In this document: one piece after another, positions 25,361 through 36,043 of the stretch
Numbering within the stretch: the stretch's first letter is position 1
Layout: each line of letters starts with the position of its first letter
Source: Corallococcus sp. EGB
Lineage (GTDB): Bacteria > Myxococcota > Myxococcia > Myxococcales > Myxococcaceae
DNA length: 64,000 nucleotides
NCBI RefSeq assembly: GCF_019968905.1
Contig: NZ_CP079946.1
Location: 5,146,001 to 5,210,000, forward strand
Direction of reading: 5' to 3'
The notes under the pieces: model-generated
Told to the model about the DNA's origin: nothing
What the model saw: the letters and a program-made list of their open reading frames with translations, nothing else
Databases searched by the model: none
Position numbers and translations under genes: made by a program

Positions 25361-25640
25361 CTACCCGAGCTGGAGCCGGTCAATGCCGATGTTGTGCATG
25401 GGAATGACCCGGACCTTCGCGTTCGGACGCGACGCCTCGAATCGTTCGACAGGGGCGGCAACCTGCTCTTCCGAAAGCAGTGAGCACCCCTATCCGTGAG
25501 CATCTGGCTCCGCTGGCAACACGACCAGCGTCTCCGCAGGGGAGTCGCTCCAAGCAGAGCACCAGAGGCCCGGTAGCAAATTCCGAGCCCCGGAGTTCTC
25601 CGCGAGGACGCGAACCTCTCGGATCTCGGCAGTGGCCCGC
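25361..25640 (-). pseudogene. decayed gene with an internal stop, unknown family
   Basis: One frame reads ATAEIREVRVLAENSG, then SDSPAETLVVLPAEPDAHG, a TAG at 25490-25492, then LLSEEQVAAPVERFEASRPN and VRVIPMHNIGIDRLQLG before a normal stop at 25361. The part after the TAG reads like a genuine protein C terminus in the same frame as the part before it. A nonsense change in a once-intact gene explains this best. The 5' portion is lost into the GntR upstream region. Confidence 0.5.
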
Positions 25641-25712
25641 CACGGCACGCTGGACTGGGACAGTGGCAAGGCAGAGTCGACGGCAGGGCCCGCCCGCCGG
25701 GCGCGTTGTTTC

Positions 25713-25741
25713 AAAACCTGTCCGACAGTCGGACAAGTTTT
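25713..25741. promoter_or_regulatory. 29-bp palindrome, likely operator
   Basis: AAAAC, one unpaired base, TGTCCGAC, a central A (25727), GTCGGACA, one unpaired base and GTTTT form a near-perfect palindrome. The inner 17 bases (25719-25735) are fully symmetric. It lies about 80 bases before the GntR start codon, a good place for autoregulation by a dimeric repressor. Confidence 0.6.
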
Positions 25742-25821
25742 CGCAACCCGGGCCCCGGGGCCACGCCCCAGCCATGTCAGCCCCCTGTGGTTGGATGGCG
25801 ATACTGGGACGAGGAAGGGAG

Positions 25822-27048
25822 ATGGGGATGGGACGGGGTGGACTCGTGGCGTACGTGGAAGCAGAGCTCGAGCGCCAAATCGCGCTGGGGCAAATCCACC
25901 CGTCCGGGCAGTTCGCGTCGGAGGTGGAGCTGGCGCGTCGCATGAAGGTGTGTCGGGGCACCATGCGCGAGGCGCTGCGGCGGCTGGCGGCGCGGGGCCT
26001 GGTGGTGCAGCGCCCCGGTCGCAAGACGCGCGCGGTGGCACTGGATGAGTCGCTGACGCTGGAGAACCTGGGGCTGGCGCTGCATGACGCGCGCTCGTCT
26101 GAGGCCCGCTGGCTCCTGGACGGCTACTTCAGCCTCCGGCGACAGGTGCTGATAGAGCTGCTGGTCGACTGCTGCGCGAAGGCCTCCGAGCGGGACCTGG
26201 ACGCGCTGGGCAGCCTCTGCTTCAGGCTTTGGGACATAGCGAAGTGGGAATTGGGAGAACGCTGCGCCCAGGTAGAGTTCGAGCTGCTTCGGCTGGCGGC
26301 CCGGGTGGCGGAGCGGCCCGGGCATGTGCTCCTCGTTCAATCCCTGCATCGGGCCTTCCTGGGAGGTGCGGCCCGACTGCTGCCCTTCATGGGAGGTGAG
26401 GCGCTGCGCGAGTGGGTCATTTGCGCGTCGGATGCCCTGAGGGAGCGCGACACGCAGGCACTCCAGCAGAACCTGCCAACGCTGATGAGGGCTTACGACG
26501 AGCGCTTGCTGAACGCCTTCGCCCCCAGCGTCCCGAAACCTTTCACCGCCGAGGCTCCACCTGTCCAAGAGCCCCCTCAGCGAAATCCCCCGACAGTCAT
26601 CGAGCCTTGCGGTTTGCAGGAGTCAGGCCCGGGCGCGGCGACGGAAGTCGCTGGCCAGCTTGGGCCCATTCCCAAGCCAGATGTGCCGACGGAGGCATGC
26701 CCCTGCGTGAATGAGCGTGGCCTCGGCCACCCTGTGCAAATCACCGGCCCCGATGAGGCGTTGGAGTCGCGCCCTGACACTGGGGAGGACGGCGGCCATG
26801 GCTGCCTCGTGCCCATCAAAGACGCGGCGCTGATGGTTCAGCCGATAGAGGGAAGCGAGCCTTCTGCGATGGAAGACCCGAAAGCCCCCTCGTCACCCGG
26901 CGGCCTCCTTGAACATTCCCGCGAAGGCGCTCAGATGGACGATGGGACGCGTCCCGGGCACCTGGAATCCCCTCGCCACCTCGGCGACGGGCTCACCGCG
27001 GCTGGCGCTTCCATGGCCTATTGCTCAGAGCCACCAGCGTCTTCGTGA
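25822..27048 (+). CDS. GntR-family transcriptional regulator with a long disordered tail
   Basis: Protein of 408 residues from ATG 25822, which follows GAGGAAGGGAG. Residues 8-72 form a GntR winged helix (YVEAELERQIALGQIHPSGQ, SEVELARRMKVCRGTMREAL, LVVQRPGRKTRAV). Residues about 80-235 are helical and probably form the effector or dimer domain; it resembles the FCD class only loosely. From about 240 to the end the protein is rich in Pro, Glu, Ser and Gly and probably disordered. Such a 165-residue tail is unusual for GntR proteins. The frame runs open upstream to 25480, but that extension overlaps remnants and the palindrome and has no gene-like character. Confidence 0.75.
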   Translation: MGMGRGGLVAYVEAELERQIALGQIHPSGQFASEVELARRMKVCRGTMREALRRLAARGLVVQRPGRKTRAVALDESLTLENLGLALHDARSSEARWLLDGYFSLRRQVLIELLVDCCAKASERDLDALGSLCFRLWDIAKWELGERCAQVEFELLRLAARVAERPGHVLLVQSLHRAFLGGAARLLPFMGGEALREWVICASDALRERDTQALQQNLPTLMRAYDERLLNAFAPSVPKPFTAEAPPVQEPPQRNPPTVIEPCGLQESGPGAATEVAGQLGPIPKPDVPTEACPCVNERGLGHPVQITGPDEALESRPDTGEDGGHGCLVPIKDAALMVQPIEGSEPSAMEDPKAPSSPGGLLEHSREGAQMDDGTRPGHLESPRHLGDGLTAAGASMAYCSEPPASS

Positions 27049-27205
27049 CCGGCGAGGGCCCTCCGAGCCTGATTTCCTGAAGGCTCGCGCACCGCGCCGT
27101 GCTCGAGTGCCTGCGCCAATTGCCTTCCGCGACGCTTCTGTCCGTACGGTGCTTTCGCTTTCAACGGCCAGCGGCCTTCACGCGGTGGACTCAGCTCGGA
27201 GCCCC

Positions 27206-27238
27206 ACCGTGTCCGCCCCGAAGTGGGGCGGACACGGT
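27206..27238. terminator. 14-bp perfect inverted repeat between convergent genes
   Basis: Arms at 27206-27219 and 27225-27238 pair without mismatch around GAAGT. The stem is very GC-rich. It sits between the ends of the GntR gene (27048) and the histone-like gene (27304), so it could stop transcription from both sides. It lacks a T-run on either side, so an intrinsic terminator is not certain. Confidence 0.5.
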
Positions 27239-27303
27239 CCAGCTCCCCTCCCTTCACCGAGCCACGAGCTGGACGCGACCCGGCTCCCCTCTCCTGAGGC
27301 TCG

Positions 27304-27861
27304 CTACCGCGTCGCGGCCCGGCGGCGCGCCGGCGTGCGCCCCTTGGAGGCCCGGTGCGCCTGCGCCTTCATCGCCGGAATGCGCCGCGCCTTGTGCGCT
27401 CGCGCCTTCACTGATCCCCGGCGCGCATAGCCCGCGGGCCGTATTGCCTTCTTCGCCGACACCGTCTTCTTGCGGGGAGCCGTCGCGCGGGCGGCGGGCC
27501 GCATCGCTTTCTTCGCCACGGGGCGCTTGCGCATCGCGGGCCTCGCCTTGCGCGCCGGTGCCTTCTCCATCCTGCGCAGCTGTGCCTCGAAGCGCGACAG
27601 GGCCGTGCGGAACAGCGCGGCCTTGCGCCGCGTGTCCATGCGCCCGCCCATCACGCGGTTCCCCATGGGGACGCGCCGGGCCTCACGGCGCAGTTTGTGC
27701 GTCAGCTTCTCGTACCGGGTCACCAGGCCTCGCGCGCCCCTCACCATCCCGATCAGCTCTCGCCGGGACAGCTCCATCAGGTTGCGCGGTGCACTCGCCA
27801 GCACCAACCGCATCTCCCGCGCGTTCATCAACGCCGTCCCCGTTTGCCGCATCTTGCGCAT
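27304..27861 (-). CDS. protein with a histone H1-like Lys/Arg/Ala tail
   Basis: Protein of 185 residues from ATG 27861. Residues 1-97 form a basic helical domain (AREMRLVLASAPRNLMEL, RRELIGMVRGARGLVTRYEK, ALFRTALSRFEAQLRRMEK). Residues 98-185 are a low-complexity tail of Lys, Arg, Ala and Pro (RKARPAMRKRPVAKKAMRPA and similar), much like eukaryotic linker histone tails and the tails of M. xanthus KapB. The whole protein is strongly basic, so binding to DNA or RNA is likely. It lies downstream of the ECF sigma gene on the same strand, with a 128-bp gap containing a hairpin. Confidence 0.78.
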   Translation of the reverse strand: MRKMRQTGTALMNAREMRLVLASAPRNLMELSRRELIGMVRGARGLVTRYEKLTHKLRREARRVPMGNRVMGGRMDTRRKAALFRTALSRFEAQLRRMEKAPARKARPAMRKRPVAKKAMRPAARATAPRKKTVSAKKAIRPAGYARRGSVKARAHKARRIPAMKAQAHRASKGRTPARRRAATR

Positions 27862-27933
27862 GTCCACCCCCTGCCTCGGGTTCACCAAACAGTCGCAAGG
27901 TGTGGGGCCGCTCCCAGTGACGGCAAGGAGGAC

Positions 27934-27960
27934 ACGGGCGGGGCCTGCCCCACCGCCCGT
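27934..27960 (-). terminator. GC-rich stem-loop after the ECF sigma gene
   Basis: ACGGGCGG pairs with CCGCCCGT, and an inner GGC pairs with GCC beside a 3-base bulge. It begins 30 bases beyond the sigma factor stop codon in the direction of transcription. A weak T-rich stretch follows. It may end or attenuate the sigma transcript before the histone-like gene. Confidence 0.35.
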
Positions 27961-27989
27961 CCCCGCGGACCAGGGCCGCTGTCCGGCAC

Positions 27990-28595
27990 TCAGCCGGAAG
28001 CGCTCTCCGCCCGTGCCTCCAACAGCACCGCCAGCTTCTCCAACGCCAGCCGCGCGCGCGTCTTCACCGTGCCCAGCGGCTGGCCCGTCTTCCGCGCAAT
28101 CTCACTCTGGGACAGCCCGTCGAAGTACGCGAGCAGCACCACCTCGCGCTGCTCCGGCGGCAGCCGCGCCAGCGCCACGCGCACCCGCGACTGTTCCTGC
28201 GCCGCAGCCGCGGAGTCGTCCGGCGACAGTGGCGTCGCACTCACCGGCGGCGGCTGCTGGGCCACCCCATCCACCATCCGCGACACCGTGCCCAACGAAC
28301 GCAGCCGATCAATCGCCCGCGTCCGCGCGATGGTCGTCACCCACGTCTCCAACCCGCCCCGCAGCGGGTCGAACTCGCGCGCCCGGCGCCAGACCTCCAG
28401 GAAGGCCTCCTGCAGGACCTCCTCCGCGTCCGCCCGCGTGGGCAACAGCCGCACCGCGATGGCGAACACCCTCGCGGAGCAGCGCGCGTAGACGTCCCTC
28501 ATGGCCGCCGCGCTGCCGAGCGCCACCTGCCTCAGCAGGTCGCGGTCGGCCGACAGGTCACTCGCTTGCTGAGCAGCGGAGTCGTTGGGCGCCAT
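27990..28595 (-). CDS. ECF sigma factor without an adjacent anti-sigma gene
   Basis: Protein of 201 residues from ATG 28595. Region 2 is seen in DRDLLRQVALGSAAAMRDVY, LPTRADAEEVLQEAFLEVWR and GLETWVTTIARTRAIDRLR. Region 4 is seen in LARLPPEQREVVLLAYFDGL and SQSEIARKTGQPLGTVKTR. The linker is Pro/Ser/Ala-rich. It should direct RNA polymerase core to its own promoter set. No zinc-finger anti-sigma gene is next to it; the following gene encodes a histone-tail protein and the divergent side is the GlgE operon. Control therefore probably acts through a distant partner or through expression. Confidence 0.92.
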   Translation of the reverse strand: MAPNDSAAQQASDLSADRDLLRQVALGSAAAMRDVYARCSARVFAIAVRLLPTRADAEEVLQEAFLEVWRRAREFDPLRGGLETWVTTIARTRAIDRLRSLGTVSRMVDGVAQQPPPVSATPLSPDDSAAAAQEQSRVRVALARLPPEQREVVLLAYFDGLSQSEIARKTGQPLGTVKTRARLALEKLAVLLEARAESASG

Positions 28596-28806
28596 GTTCG
28601 TCCCGGATACCGCAACCGGAGGGGCGGATCCCAGCTTCAACTATCGGAGCCCGTCCACCCAGCCCCTCGGGGTGGGCGACCGCTCCCTCCGTTCCTAACG
28701 TTGACAGGCCAACGCGCTCAGGTGGTCGCCCTCTCCAATCAACAACACCCGCACATTGCCGCCTGGAGCCACTGACTCACAGTCCTATAAGGGGCCGCCA
28801 GCCGAT

Positions 28807-30801
28807 ATGACCGAACGACTCGGAAGCGTGTTCATCGAGAACGTCCAGCCGGAGCTGGACGCGGGCCGCTACGCCATCAAACGCGTCGCCGGTGAGAGCC
28901 TCACCGTCCGGGCGGATATCTTCAAGGAGGGCCATGACGTGCTCGTGGCCGTCGCCCGCTGGCGCCAGGTCACCCCCGCCTCCCAGAAGACGGACTGGGC
29001 GGAGGTCCCCCTCACCTTCAAGAACAACGACGCGTGGGAAGGCTCCATCCCGCTCGCGCGCAACGGCCGCTACGAATACACGATTGAAGCCTGGCCGGAC
29101 CTCTTCCGCACCTGGGCCCATGAGCTCAAGCGCAAGGTGGACGCCGGCCGCGACGTGAAGAGCGAGCTGTTGGAAGGCGCCGCGCTGTTGGAGGGCGCCG
29201 CCGCGCGCGCCAGGGGCAGGTCCGCGGAGGACCACCGGATGCTCGCCGAGGCCGGAGCCCGCCTGCGCACGCCGCCCACGCCGGACCACCTGCTGGTCGC
29301 GCTGTCCCCCGAGCTGGCGGACGCCGCGTCACGGCACCCGGACCGCTCGCTCGCTCGCGCGTACGACAAGGTGCTGGAGGTGTTCGTGGACCGGGAGAAG
29401 GCGCGCAACGCCGCCTGGTACGAATTCTTCCCGCGCTCCGCCAGGCGGGATGGCAAGACGCATGGCACCTTCAAGGACGCGCAAGCCTGGCTGCCGTACA
29501 TCCAGAGGCTCGGCTTCGACACCGTCTACCTCCCGCCCATCCACCCCATTGGCCGCACCGCTCGCAAGGGCAAGAACAACAGCCTTCGCGCGGAAGCAGG
29601 GGACGTGGGCAGCCCGTGGGCCATTGGCGCCGCGGAGGGCGGACACAAGGCCGTGCACCCGGAGCTGGGCACGCTGCAGGACTTCCGCGCGTTCGTGGAC
29701 GCGGCGAAGGCCCACGGCATTGAAGTGGCGCTCGACCTGGCCTTCCAGTGCTCGCCGGACCACCCGTACGTGAAGGAGCATCCGGAGTGGTTCCAGCACC
29801 GTCCGGACGGCACCATCAAGACGGCGGAGAACCCGCCCAAGCGCTACGAGGACATCGTCAACTTCGACTGGATGGGGCCCGCGCGCGACTCGCTCTGGAA
29901 GGAGCTCAAGTCCGTCGTCCTGCACTGGGTGGACAACGGCGTGCGGACCTTCCGCGTGGACAACCCGCACACCAAGCCCATCCAGTTCTGGCACTGGCTC
30001 ATCCGCGAGGTGCAGGACCAGCACCCGGACGTCCTCTTCCTGTCGGAGGCCTTCACGCGCCCGAAGGTGATGAAAGCCCTGGCCAAGGTCGGCTTCACCC
30101 AGTCGTACACGTACTTCACGTGGCGCCTCTTCAAGCAGGAGTTGCAGGACTACCTGGAGGAGATCACCTCCCCGCCCGTGGCGGACTACTTCCGCGGCAA
30201 CCTCTGGCCCAACACGCCGGACATCCTCCCGGAGAACCTCCAGAACGCGGGCCCCGGCGCCTTCCGCCTGCGCGTGGCGCTGGCCGCGACGCTGTCGTCC
30301 GTGTGGGGCATGTACTCGGGCTACGAGCTGTGCGAGGGCCGGCCGGTGCCGGGCAAGGAGGAGTACCTGGACTCGGAGAAGTACCAGCTCGTGGCCTGGG
30401 ACTGGGACCGGCCGGGCAACATCTCCGAGTGGATCGCGAAGCTCAACGCCGTCCGCAAGGCGCACCCCGCGCTCCAGCAGTATCAGGGCCTGCGCTTCTT
30501 CGACTCCGACAACGACCGCGTCCTCTTCTACGGCAAGCGCTCGCCGGATGGCCTCAGCACGGTGCTGGTGGCGGTGAGCCTGGATCCGTACACGCCGCAG
30601 GAGGCGCTGCTGCGCGTGCCCATGGAGTGGCTGGGCGTCAACGCGGAGGAGACCTATCAGGTGCACGAGCTGATGGCTGATCAGCGCTCGCTCTGGCAGG
30701 GCCCGGACGTGCAGGTGCGCCTGACGCCCGAACAGCCCGCGGCCATCTGGGCCGTGTACCGCTACCGCCGCACCGAACACGCGTTCGACTACTTCGAGTG
30801 A
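28807..30801 (+). CDS. glgE: alpha-1,4-glucan:maltose-1-phosphate maltosyltransferase
   Basis: Protein of 664 residues. GlgE transfers maltose from maltose-1-phosphate to the non-reducing end of an alpha-1,4-glucan. The N-terminal domain (about 1-110) is beta-rich, and residues 110-200 form the helical insert of the family. The GH13 barrel has WYEFFPRS, the nucleophile Asp385 in [10 protein letters not shown] and the acid/base Glu414 in FLSEAFTRP. Length is normal for GlgE. It is the first of four coupled genes; its stop codon touches the beginning of the treS frame. The leader is short, and no promoter was assigned with confidence. Confidence 0.95.
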   Translation: MTERLGSVFIENVQPELDAGRYAIKRVAGESLTVRADIFKEGHDVLVAVARWRQVTPASQKTDWAEVPLTFKNNDAWEGSIPLARNGRYEYTIEAWPDLFRTWAHELKRKVDAGRDVKSELLEGAALLEGAAARARGRSAEDHRMLAEAGARLRTPPTPDHLLVALSPELADAASRHPDRSLARAYDKVLEVFVDREKARNAAWYEFFPRSARRDGKTHGTFKDAQAWLPYIQRLGFDTVYLPPIHPIGRTARKGKNNSLRAEAGDVGSPWAIGAAEGGHKAVHPELGTLQDFRAFVDAAKAHGIEVALDLAFQCSPDHPYVKEHPEWFQHRPDGTIKTAENPPKRYEDIVNFDWMGPARDSLWKELKSVVLHWVDNGVRTFRVDNPHTKPIQFWHWLIREVQDQHPDVLFLSEAFTRPKVMKALAKVGFTQSYTYFTWRLFKQELQDYLEEITSPPVADYFRGNLWPNTPDILPENLQNAGPGAFRLRVALAATLSSVWGMYSGYELCEGRPVPGKEEYLDSEKYQLVAWDWDRPGNISEWIAKLNAVRKAHPALQQYQGLRFFDSDNDRVLFYGKRSPDGLSTVLVAVSLDPYTPQEALLRVPMEWLGVNAEETYQVHELMADQRSLWQGPDVQVRLTPEQPAAIWAVYRYRRTEHAFDYFE

Positions 30802-30818
30802 CTCCCTCCGAGAGGCGT

Positions 30819-32468
<1,650 letters not shown>

Positions 32469-32474
32469 CCCCGC

Positions 32475-33809
32475 GTGACGCCCCTGGACCTGACCAAGCT
32501 GCCCGACTTCCTCAAGACCCAGCGCTGGTTCGCTGGCAAGGCCTGGCCCATCAAGAGCGTCAGCGTGGTGGACCACGTGACCCTGGAGCTGGGCGTGTGC
32601 GCCTTCACCCTGGCCATCATCGAGGTCGTCTACGAGCTGGGAAATCCGGAGCGCTACCAGATCATGGCCCGGCAGACGCCGGAGGGACTGGTCAGCGCGC
32701 TGGAAGACGATGACTGCGTGCGCGCCCTCTTCAACCTCGCGCGCGAGGGGAAGCAGGTGGCCTCCGGCTCCGGCCGCGTGGTGGGGGAGTGGATCGCCTC
32801 CACGGACAGCGGCGTGGCCCTGCCGGATCCGCTCACCGTGCGCCGGCTCAACGTGGAGCAGAGCAACACCTCGCTGGTGCTGGGCGAGCGGGTCATCGTC
32901 AAGGTCATCCGCAAGCTGGAGGCCGGGGTGAACCCCGAATACGAGGTGGGCCGCTTCCTCGCCACGAAGACGAACTTCCGCGCGACGCCGCAGCTGGTGG
33001 GCGCGCTGAACCTGGAGGGCCCTGCGGGCGCGACGCTCGCGCTGGCGCACCGCTTCGTGCCGGCCGCCGTGGACGGCTGGAAGTACGCGCTGGAGCGGCT
33101 GCGCCAGGAGAAGGCGCTGGGCGATGGCTTCCTCGCGGACATGCGAGAGCTGGGCACGCGCCTGGGAGACCTGCACAAGGCCTTCGCCTCCGCGGGGCCG
33201 GACGACCTGGCGTTCTCCCCGGAGCCGCTGCTCCAGGAGGACCTGCAGCGCTGGAGCGCGTCCATCGTGGGCGAGCTGGGCGTGACGCTCGCGGACGCCG
33301 GGCGGGTGCACGCGGACCTGGACGTCCGCCGCGACAGCCTCATCGCGTACGCGAAGCGGCTGGCGCAGGTGGCCCCGTCCGGGCAGAAGATCCGCATCCA
33401 CGGCGACCTGCACCTGGGCCAGGTGCTTCGCTCGGACGGCCAGTGGCTGTTCTTCGACTTCGAGGGCGAGCCGTCCCGTTCCTTCACCGCGCGCCGGGAG
33501 AAGTACAGCGCGCTCCGCGACGTGGCGGGGATGATCCGCTCGTTCGACTACGCGGAGGCCACCGTGGCGCTGGAGGGCGGCCAGCCGCGCGGGCGCGTGG
33601 GCCCCACCCGCGACGCGTTCCTGGAGGGCTACCGCCAGGCGACGCGGGGCGCGCCCTTCCTGCCCGACAGCGATGAAGCCTTTGACGTGATGTTGCGCGC
33701 CTTCGAACTGGAGAAGCTGTTGTACGAAGTGCGCTACGAACTCGCCAACCGGCCGGACTGGGTGCGCATCCCCGTCGAGGCCCTGTTGCGCATGGAGGAT
33801 GCCCAGTGA
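32475..33809 (+). CDS. mak: maltokinase
   Basis: Protein of 444 residues from a GTG, with AGGAG nine bases upstream. Maltokinase (Mak, also called Pep2) phosphorylates maltose to maltose-1-phosphate using ATP. The protein begins [20 protein letters not shown], the N-terminal cap typical of maltokinases. A kinase-like fold follows, with catalytic [10 protein letters not shown] (Asp311) and metal-binding FDFEGEP. The C-terminal helices contain [14 protein letters not shown]. Its stop overlaps the glgB start by GTGA. The gene order glgE-treS-mak-glgB supports the assignment strongly. Confidence 0.94.
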   Translation: MTPLDLTKLPDFLKTQRWFAGKAWPIKSVSVVDHVTLELGVCAFTLAIIEVVYELGNPERYQIMARQTPEGLVSALEDDDCVRALFNLAREGKQVASGSGRVVGEWIASTDSGVALPDPLTVRRLNVEQSNTSLVLGERVIVKVIRKLEAGVNPEYEVGRFLATKTNFRATPQLVGALNLEGPAGATLALAHRFVPAAVDGWKYALERLRQEKALGDGFLADMRELGTRLGDLHKAFASAGPDDLAFSPEPLLQEDLQRWSASIVGELGVTLADAGRVHADLDVRRDSLIAYAKRLAQVAPSGQKIRIHGDLHLGQVLRSDGQWLFFDFEGEPSRSFTARREKYSALRDVAGMIRSFDYAEATVALEGGQPRGRVGPTRDAFLEGYRQATRGAPFLPDSDEAFDVMLRAFELEKLLYEVRYELANRPDWVRIPVEALLRMEDAQ

Positions 33810-36010
33810 GGAAGCCGGTGGACAGAGCACAGGTGGACGCGGAGCTGCAGCGCGTGGTCGAGCTTCGCCATCCGGAGCCCCACTCCGTGCTGGGCGTCCA
33901 CCCGGACGGCGACGCGGTGGTGGTGCGCGCGTACCGTCCGGACGCCGTGGCCATCCACGTGCTGCCGGAGTTCGGGGGCAAGGTGCCCATGCAGCACCGC
34001 ACCGGCGGCGTCTTCGAGGCGCGCATCAACGGCCGCACGGAGCCCTTCAGCTACCTGCTGGAGGTGGAGTACCCGGGCAAGAAGGTCTTCACGCTGCGCG
34101 ACCCGTACAGCTTCCTGCCCACCATCGGGGAGATGGACCTGTACTTCGCCGGCGAGGGCCGCCACGAGCGGCTCTGGGAGCGCATGGGCGCGCACCTCAT
34201 CCACCACAACGGCGTGAAGGGCACGTCCTTCGCGGTGTGGGCGCCCACCGCCCGGGGCGTGTCCGTGGTGGGCGACTTCAACGGCTGGGACGGGCGCCTG
34301 CACGCCATGCGGCGCATGGGCTCCTCCGGCATCTGGGAGCTGTTCATCCCCGAGGTCGGCGAGGGCACCCGCTACAAGTTCGAGATCCGTCCCGGCCACG
34401 GCGGTGGCCCGCTGCTCAAGTCGGATCCCTTCGCCTTCCGCACGGAGACCCCGCCCGCCACCGCGTCGGTGGTGCATGACCTGCGCCGCTACAACTGGGG
34501 CGACGACGCGTGGCTGGAGGGGCGCGACCGCCGCGGAGAGGCGGCCCAGCAGCCGTGGAGCGTCTACGAGGTGCACCTGGGCAGCTGGCGCCGCGTGGTG
34601 GAGGACGGCGACCGGCCCATGACGTACCGCGAGCTGGCGCCGGAGCTGTCCCGGTACGTGAAGGAGCTGGGCTTCACGCACGTGGAGTTCCTGCCCGTGG
34701 CGGAGCACCCCTACGGCGGCTCCTGGGGCTACCAGGTGGGCGGCTACTACGCGCCCACGTCGCGCTTCGGCCACCCGGACGACTTCCGCTACCTGGTGGA
34801 CTACCTCCACCAGGAGGGCATTGGCGTCATCGTGGACTGGGTGCCGGGCCACTTCCCGCGCGACAGCCATGCGCTGGGCCAGTTCGACGGCACGGCGCTC
34901 TATGAGCACGCGGATCCACGCCAGGGTTCGCAGCCGGACTGGGGCACGCTCGTCTTCAACTTCGGCCGCAACGAGGTGCGCAACTTCCTCATCGCCAACG
35001 CGCTGTTCTGGCTGGAGGAGTACCACATCGACGGGCTGCGCGTGGACGCCGTGGCCTCCATGCTCTACCTGGACTACAGCCGCAAGCAGGGCGAGTGGAT
35101 CCCCAACCGCTGGGGCGGCCGCGAGAACGAAGAGGCCATCCAGTTCCTGCGTGAGCTCAACGAGACCATCCGCCGCAAGCACCCGGGCGTGGTGGTCATC
35201 GCGGAGGAGTCCACCGCGTGGCCCAAGGTGTCCCAGCCCGTCAGCGAGGGCGGCCTGGGCTTCACGTTCAAGTGGAACATGGGGTGGATGCACGACACGC
35301 TGTCGTACTTCTCCAAGGACGCGGTCTACCGGCAGTACCACCACAACCAGCTCACCTTCGGCCTGCTGTACGCGTTCAGCGAGAACTTCATGTTGCCCTT
35401 GAGCCACGACGAGGTGGTGCACGGCAAGGGCAGCCTCTACGGGCGCATGCCGGGAGACGCGTGGCAGAAGCGCGCCAACCTGCGCGCGCTGTTCGCGTGG
35501 ATGTGGGCCCACCCGGGAAAGAAGCTGCTCTTCATGGGGGGTGAGTTCGGCCAGCCCGCCGAGTGGAACCACGACAAGAGCCTGGACTGGCACCTGCTCC
35601 ACGATCCGGGCCACAAGGGCATCCAGAAGCTGGTGGGTGACCTGAACCGCGTGTACCGCGACCTGCCCGCGCTCTACGACTGCGACAGCGAGCCCCGGGG
35701 CTTCCAGTGGCTGCAGCCGGACGCATCCGCGGCGAACGTGCTGGCCTTCGTGCGCCGCTCGCGCACGCCCGGCCGCCACGTGGTGTGCGTGGCCAACCTG
35801 TCGCCGGTGCCGCGCGAGGATTATCGCGTGGGCTTCCCGCTCCACGGCCGTTACGTGGAGCTCGTCAACACCGACGCGGGGGAGTACGGCGGCAGCGGCC
35901 TGGGCAACCGGGGACAGGTGCACACGGAGCCCACGGGCTGGGACGGACAGCCCGCTTCCGCGGTGCTCACCCTGCCTCCGCTGTCGGTGGTGTGGTTCAC
36001 GCCGGGGTAG
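33806..36010 (+). CDS. glgB: 1,4-alpha-glucan branching enzyme
   Basis: Protein of 734 residues from a GTG overlapping the maltokinase stop. GlgB makes alpha-1,6 branches on the glucan that GlgE extends. Two N-terminal carbohydrate-binding-type beta modules are visible ([40 protein letters not shown]). The GH13 barrel follows, with nucleophile Asp414 in [11 protein letters not shown], acid/base Glu467 in [10 protein letters not shown], and [14 protein letters not shown]. The length and the double N-terminal module fit the long bacterial type. It completes the trehalose-to-glucan pathway. No glgA or glgC is in the window. Confidence 0.96.
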   Translation: MRKPVDRAQVDAELQRVVELRHPEPHSVLGVHPDGDAVVVRAYRPDAVAIHVLPEFGGKVPMQHRTGGVFEARINGRTEPFSYLLEVEYPGKKVFTLRDPYSFLPTIGEMDLYFAGEGRHERLWERMGAHLIHHNGVKGTSFAVWAPTARGVSVVGDFNGWDGRLHAMRRMGSSGIWELFIPEVGEGTRYKFEIRPGHGGGPLLKSDPFAFRTETPPATASVVHDLRRYNWGDDAWLEGRDRRGEAAQQPWSVYEVHLGSWRRVVEDGDRPMTYRELAPELSRYVKELGFTHVEFLPVAEHPYGGSWGYQVGGYYAPTSRFGHPDDFRYLVDYLHQEGIGVIVDWVPGHFPRDSHALGQFDGTALYEHADPRQGSQPDWGTLVFNFGRNEVRNFLIANALFWLEEYHIDGLRVDAVASMLYLDYSRKQGEWIPNRWGGRENEEAIQFLRELNETIRRKHPGVVVIAEESTAWPKVSQPVSEGGLGFTFKWNMGWMHDTLSYFSKDAVYRQYHHNQLTFGLLYAFSENFMLPLSHDEVVHGKGSLYGRMPGDAWQKRANLRALFAWMWAHPGKKLLFMGGEFGQPAEWNHDKSLDWHLLHDPGHKGIQKLVGDLNRVYRDLPALYDCDSEPRGFQWLQPDASAANVLAFVRRSRTPGRHVVCVANLSPVPREDYRVGFPLHGRYVELVNTDAGEYGGSGLGNRGQVHTEPTGWDGQPASAVLTLPPLSVVWFTPG

Positions 36011-36043
36011 GAGTCCCCCAGCCTCACCGAAAGGAACCGGGAC

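Larger units (their letters stand above)
24915..25821. other. 907-bp stretch without an intact gene
   Basis: On the minus strand it holds two protein-like but interrupted reading frames, described separately. The right-hand part holds the 29-bp palindrome and the ribosome site of the GntR gene. The rest shows no open frame with convincing protein character, no tRNA and no IS element. Confidence 0.6.

Noticed and set aside
25480-25821. N-terminal extension of the GntR regulator
   Set aside because: It runs through gene remnants and the palindrome, is rich in Arg, Pro, Ser and Gly, and has no ribosome site. The start behind GAGGAAGG is better.
27099-27920. Plus-strand open frame opposite the histone-like gene
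   Set aside because: It is a Cys/Ser/Pro/Arg-rich shadow. The minus strand gives a coherent basic protein with a start and stop in context.
28701-28706. Perfect TTGACA between the ECF gene and glgE
   Set aside because: No acceptable -10 hexamer follows at 15-19 bases on the plus strand, so a promoter was not called.
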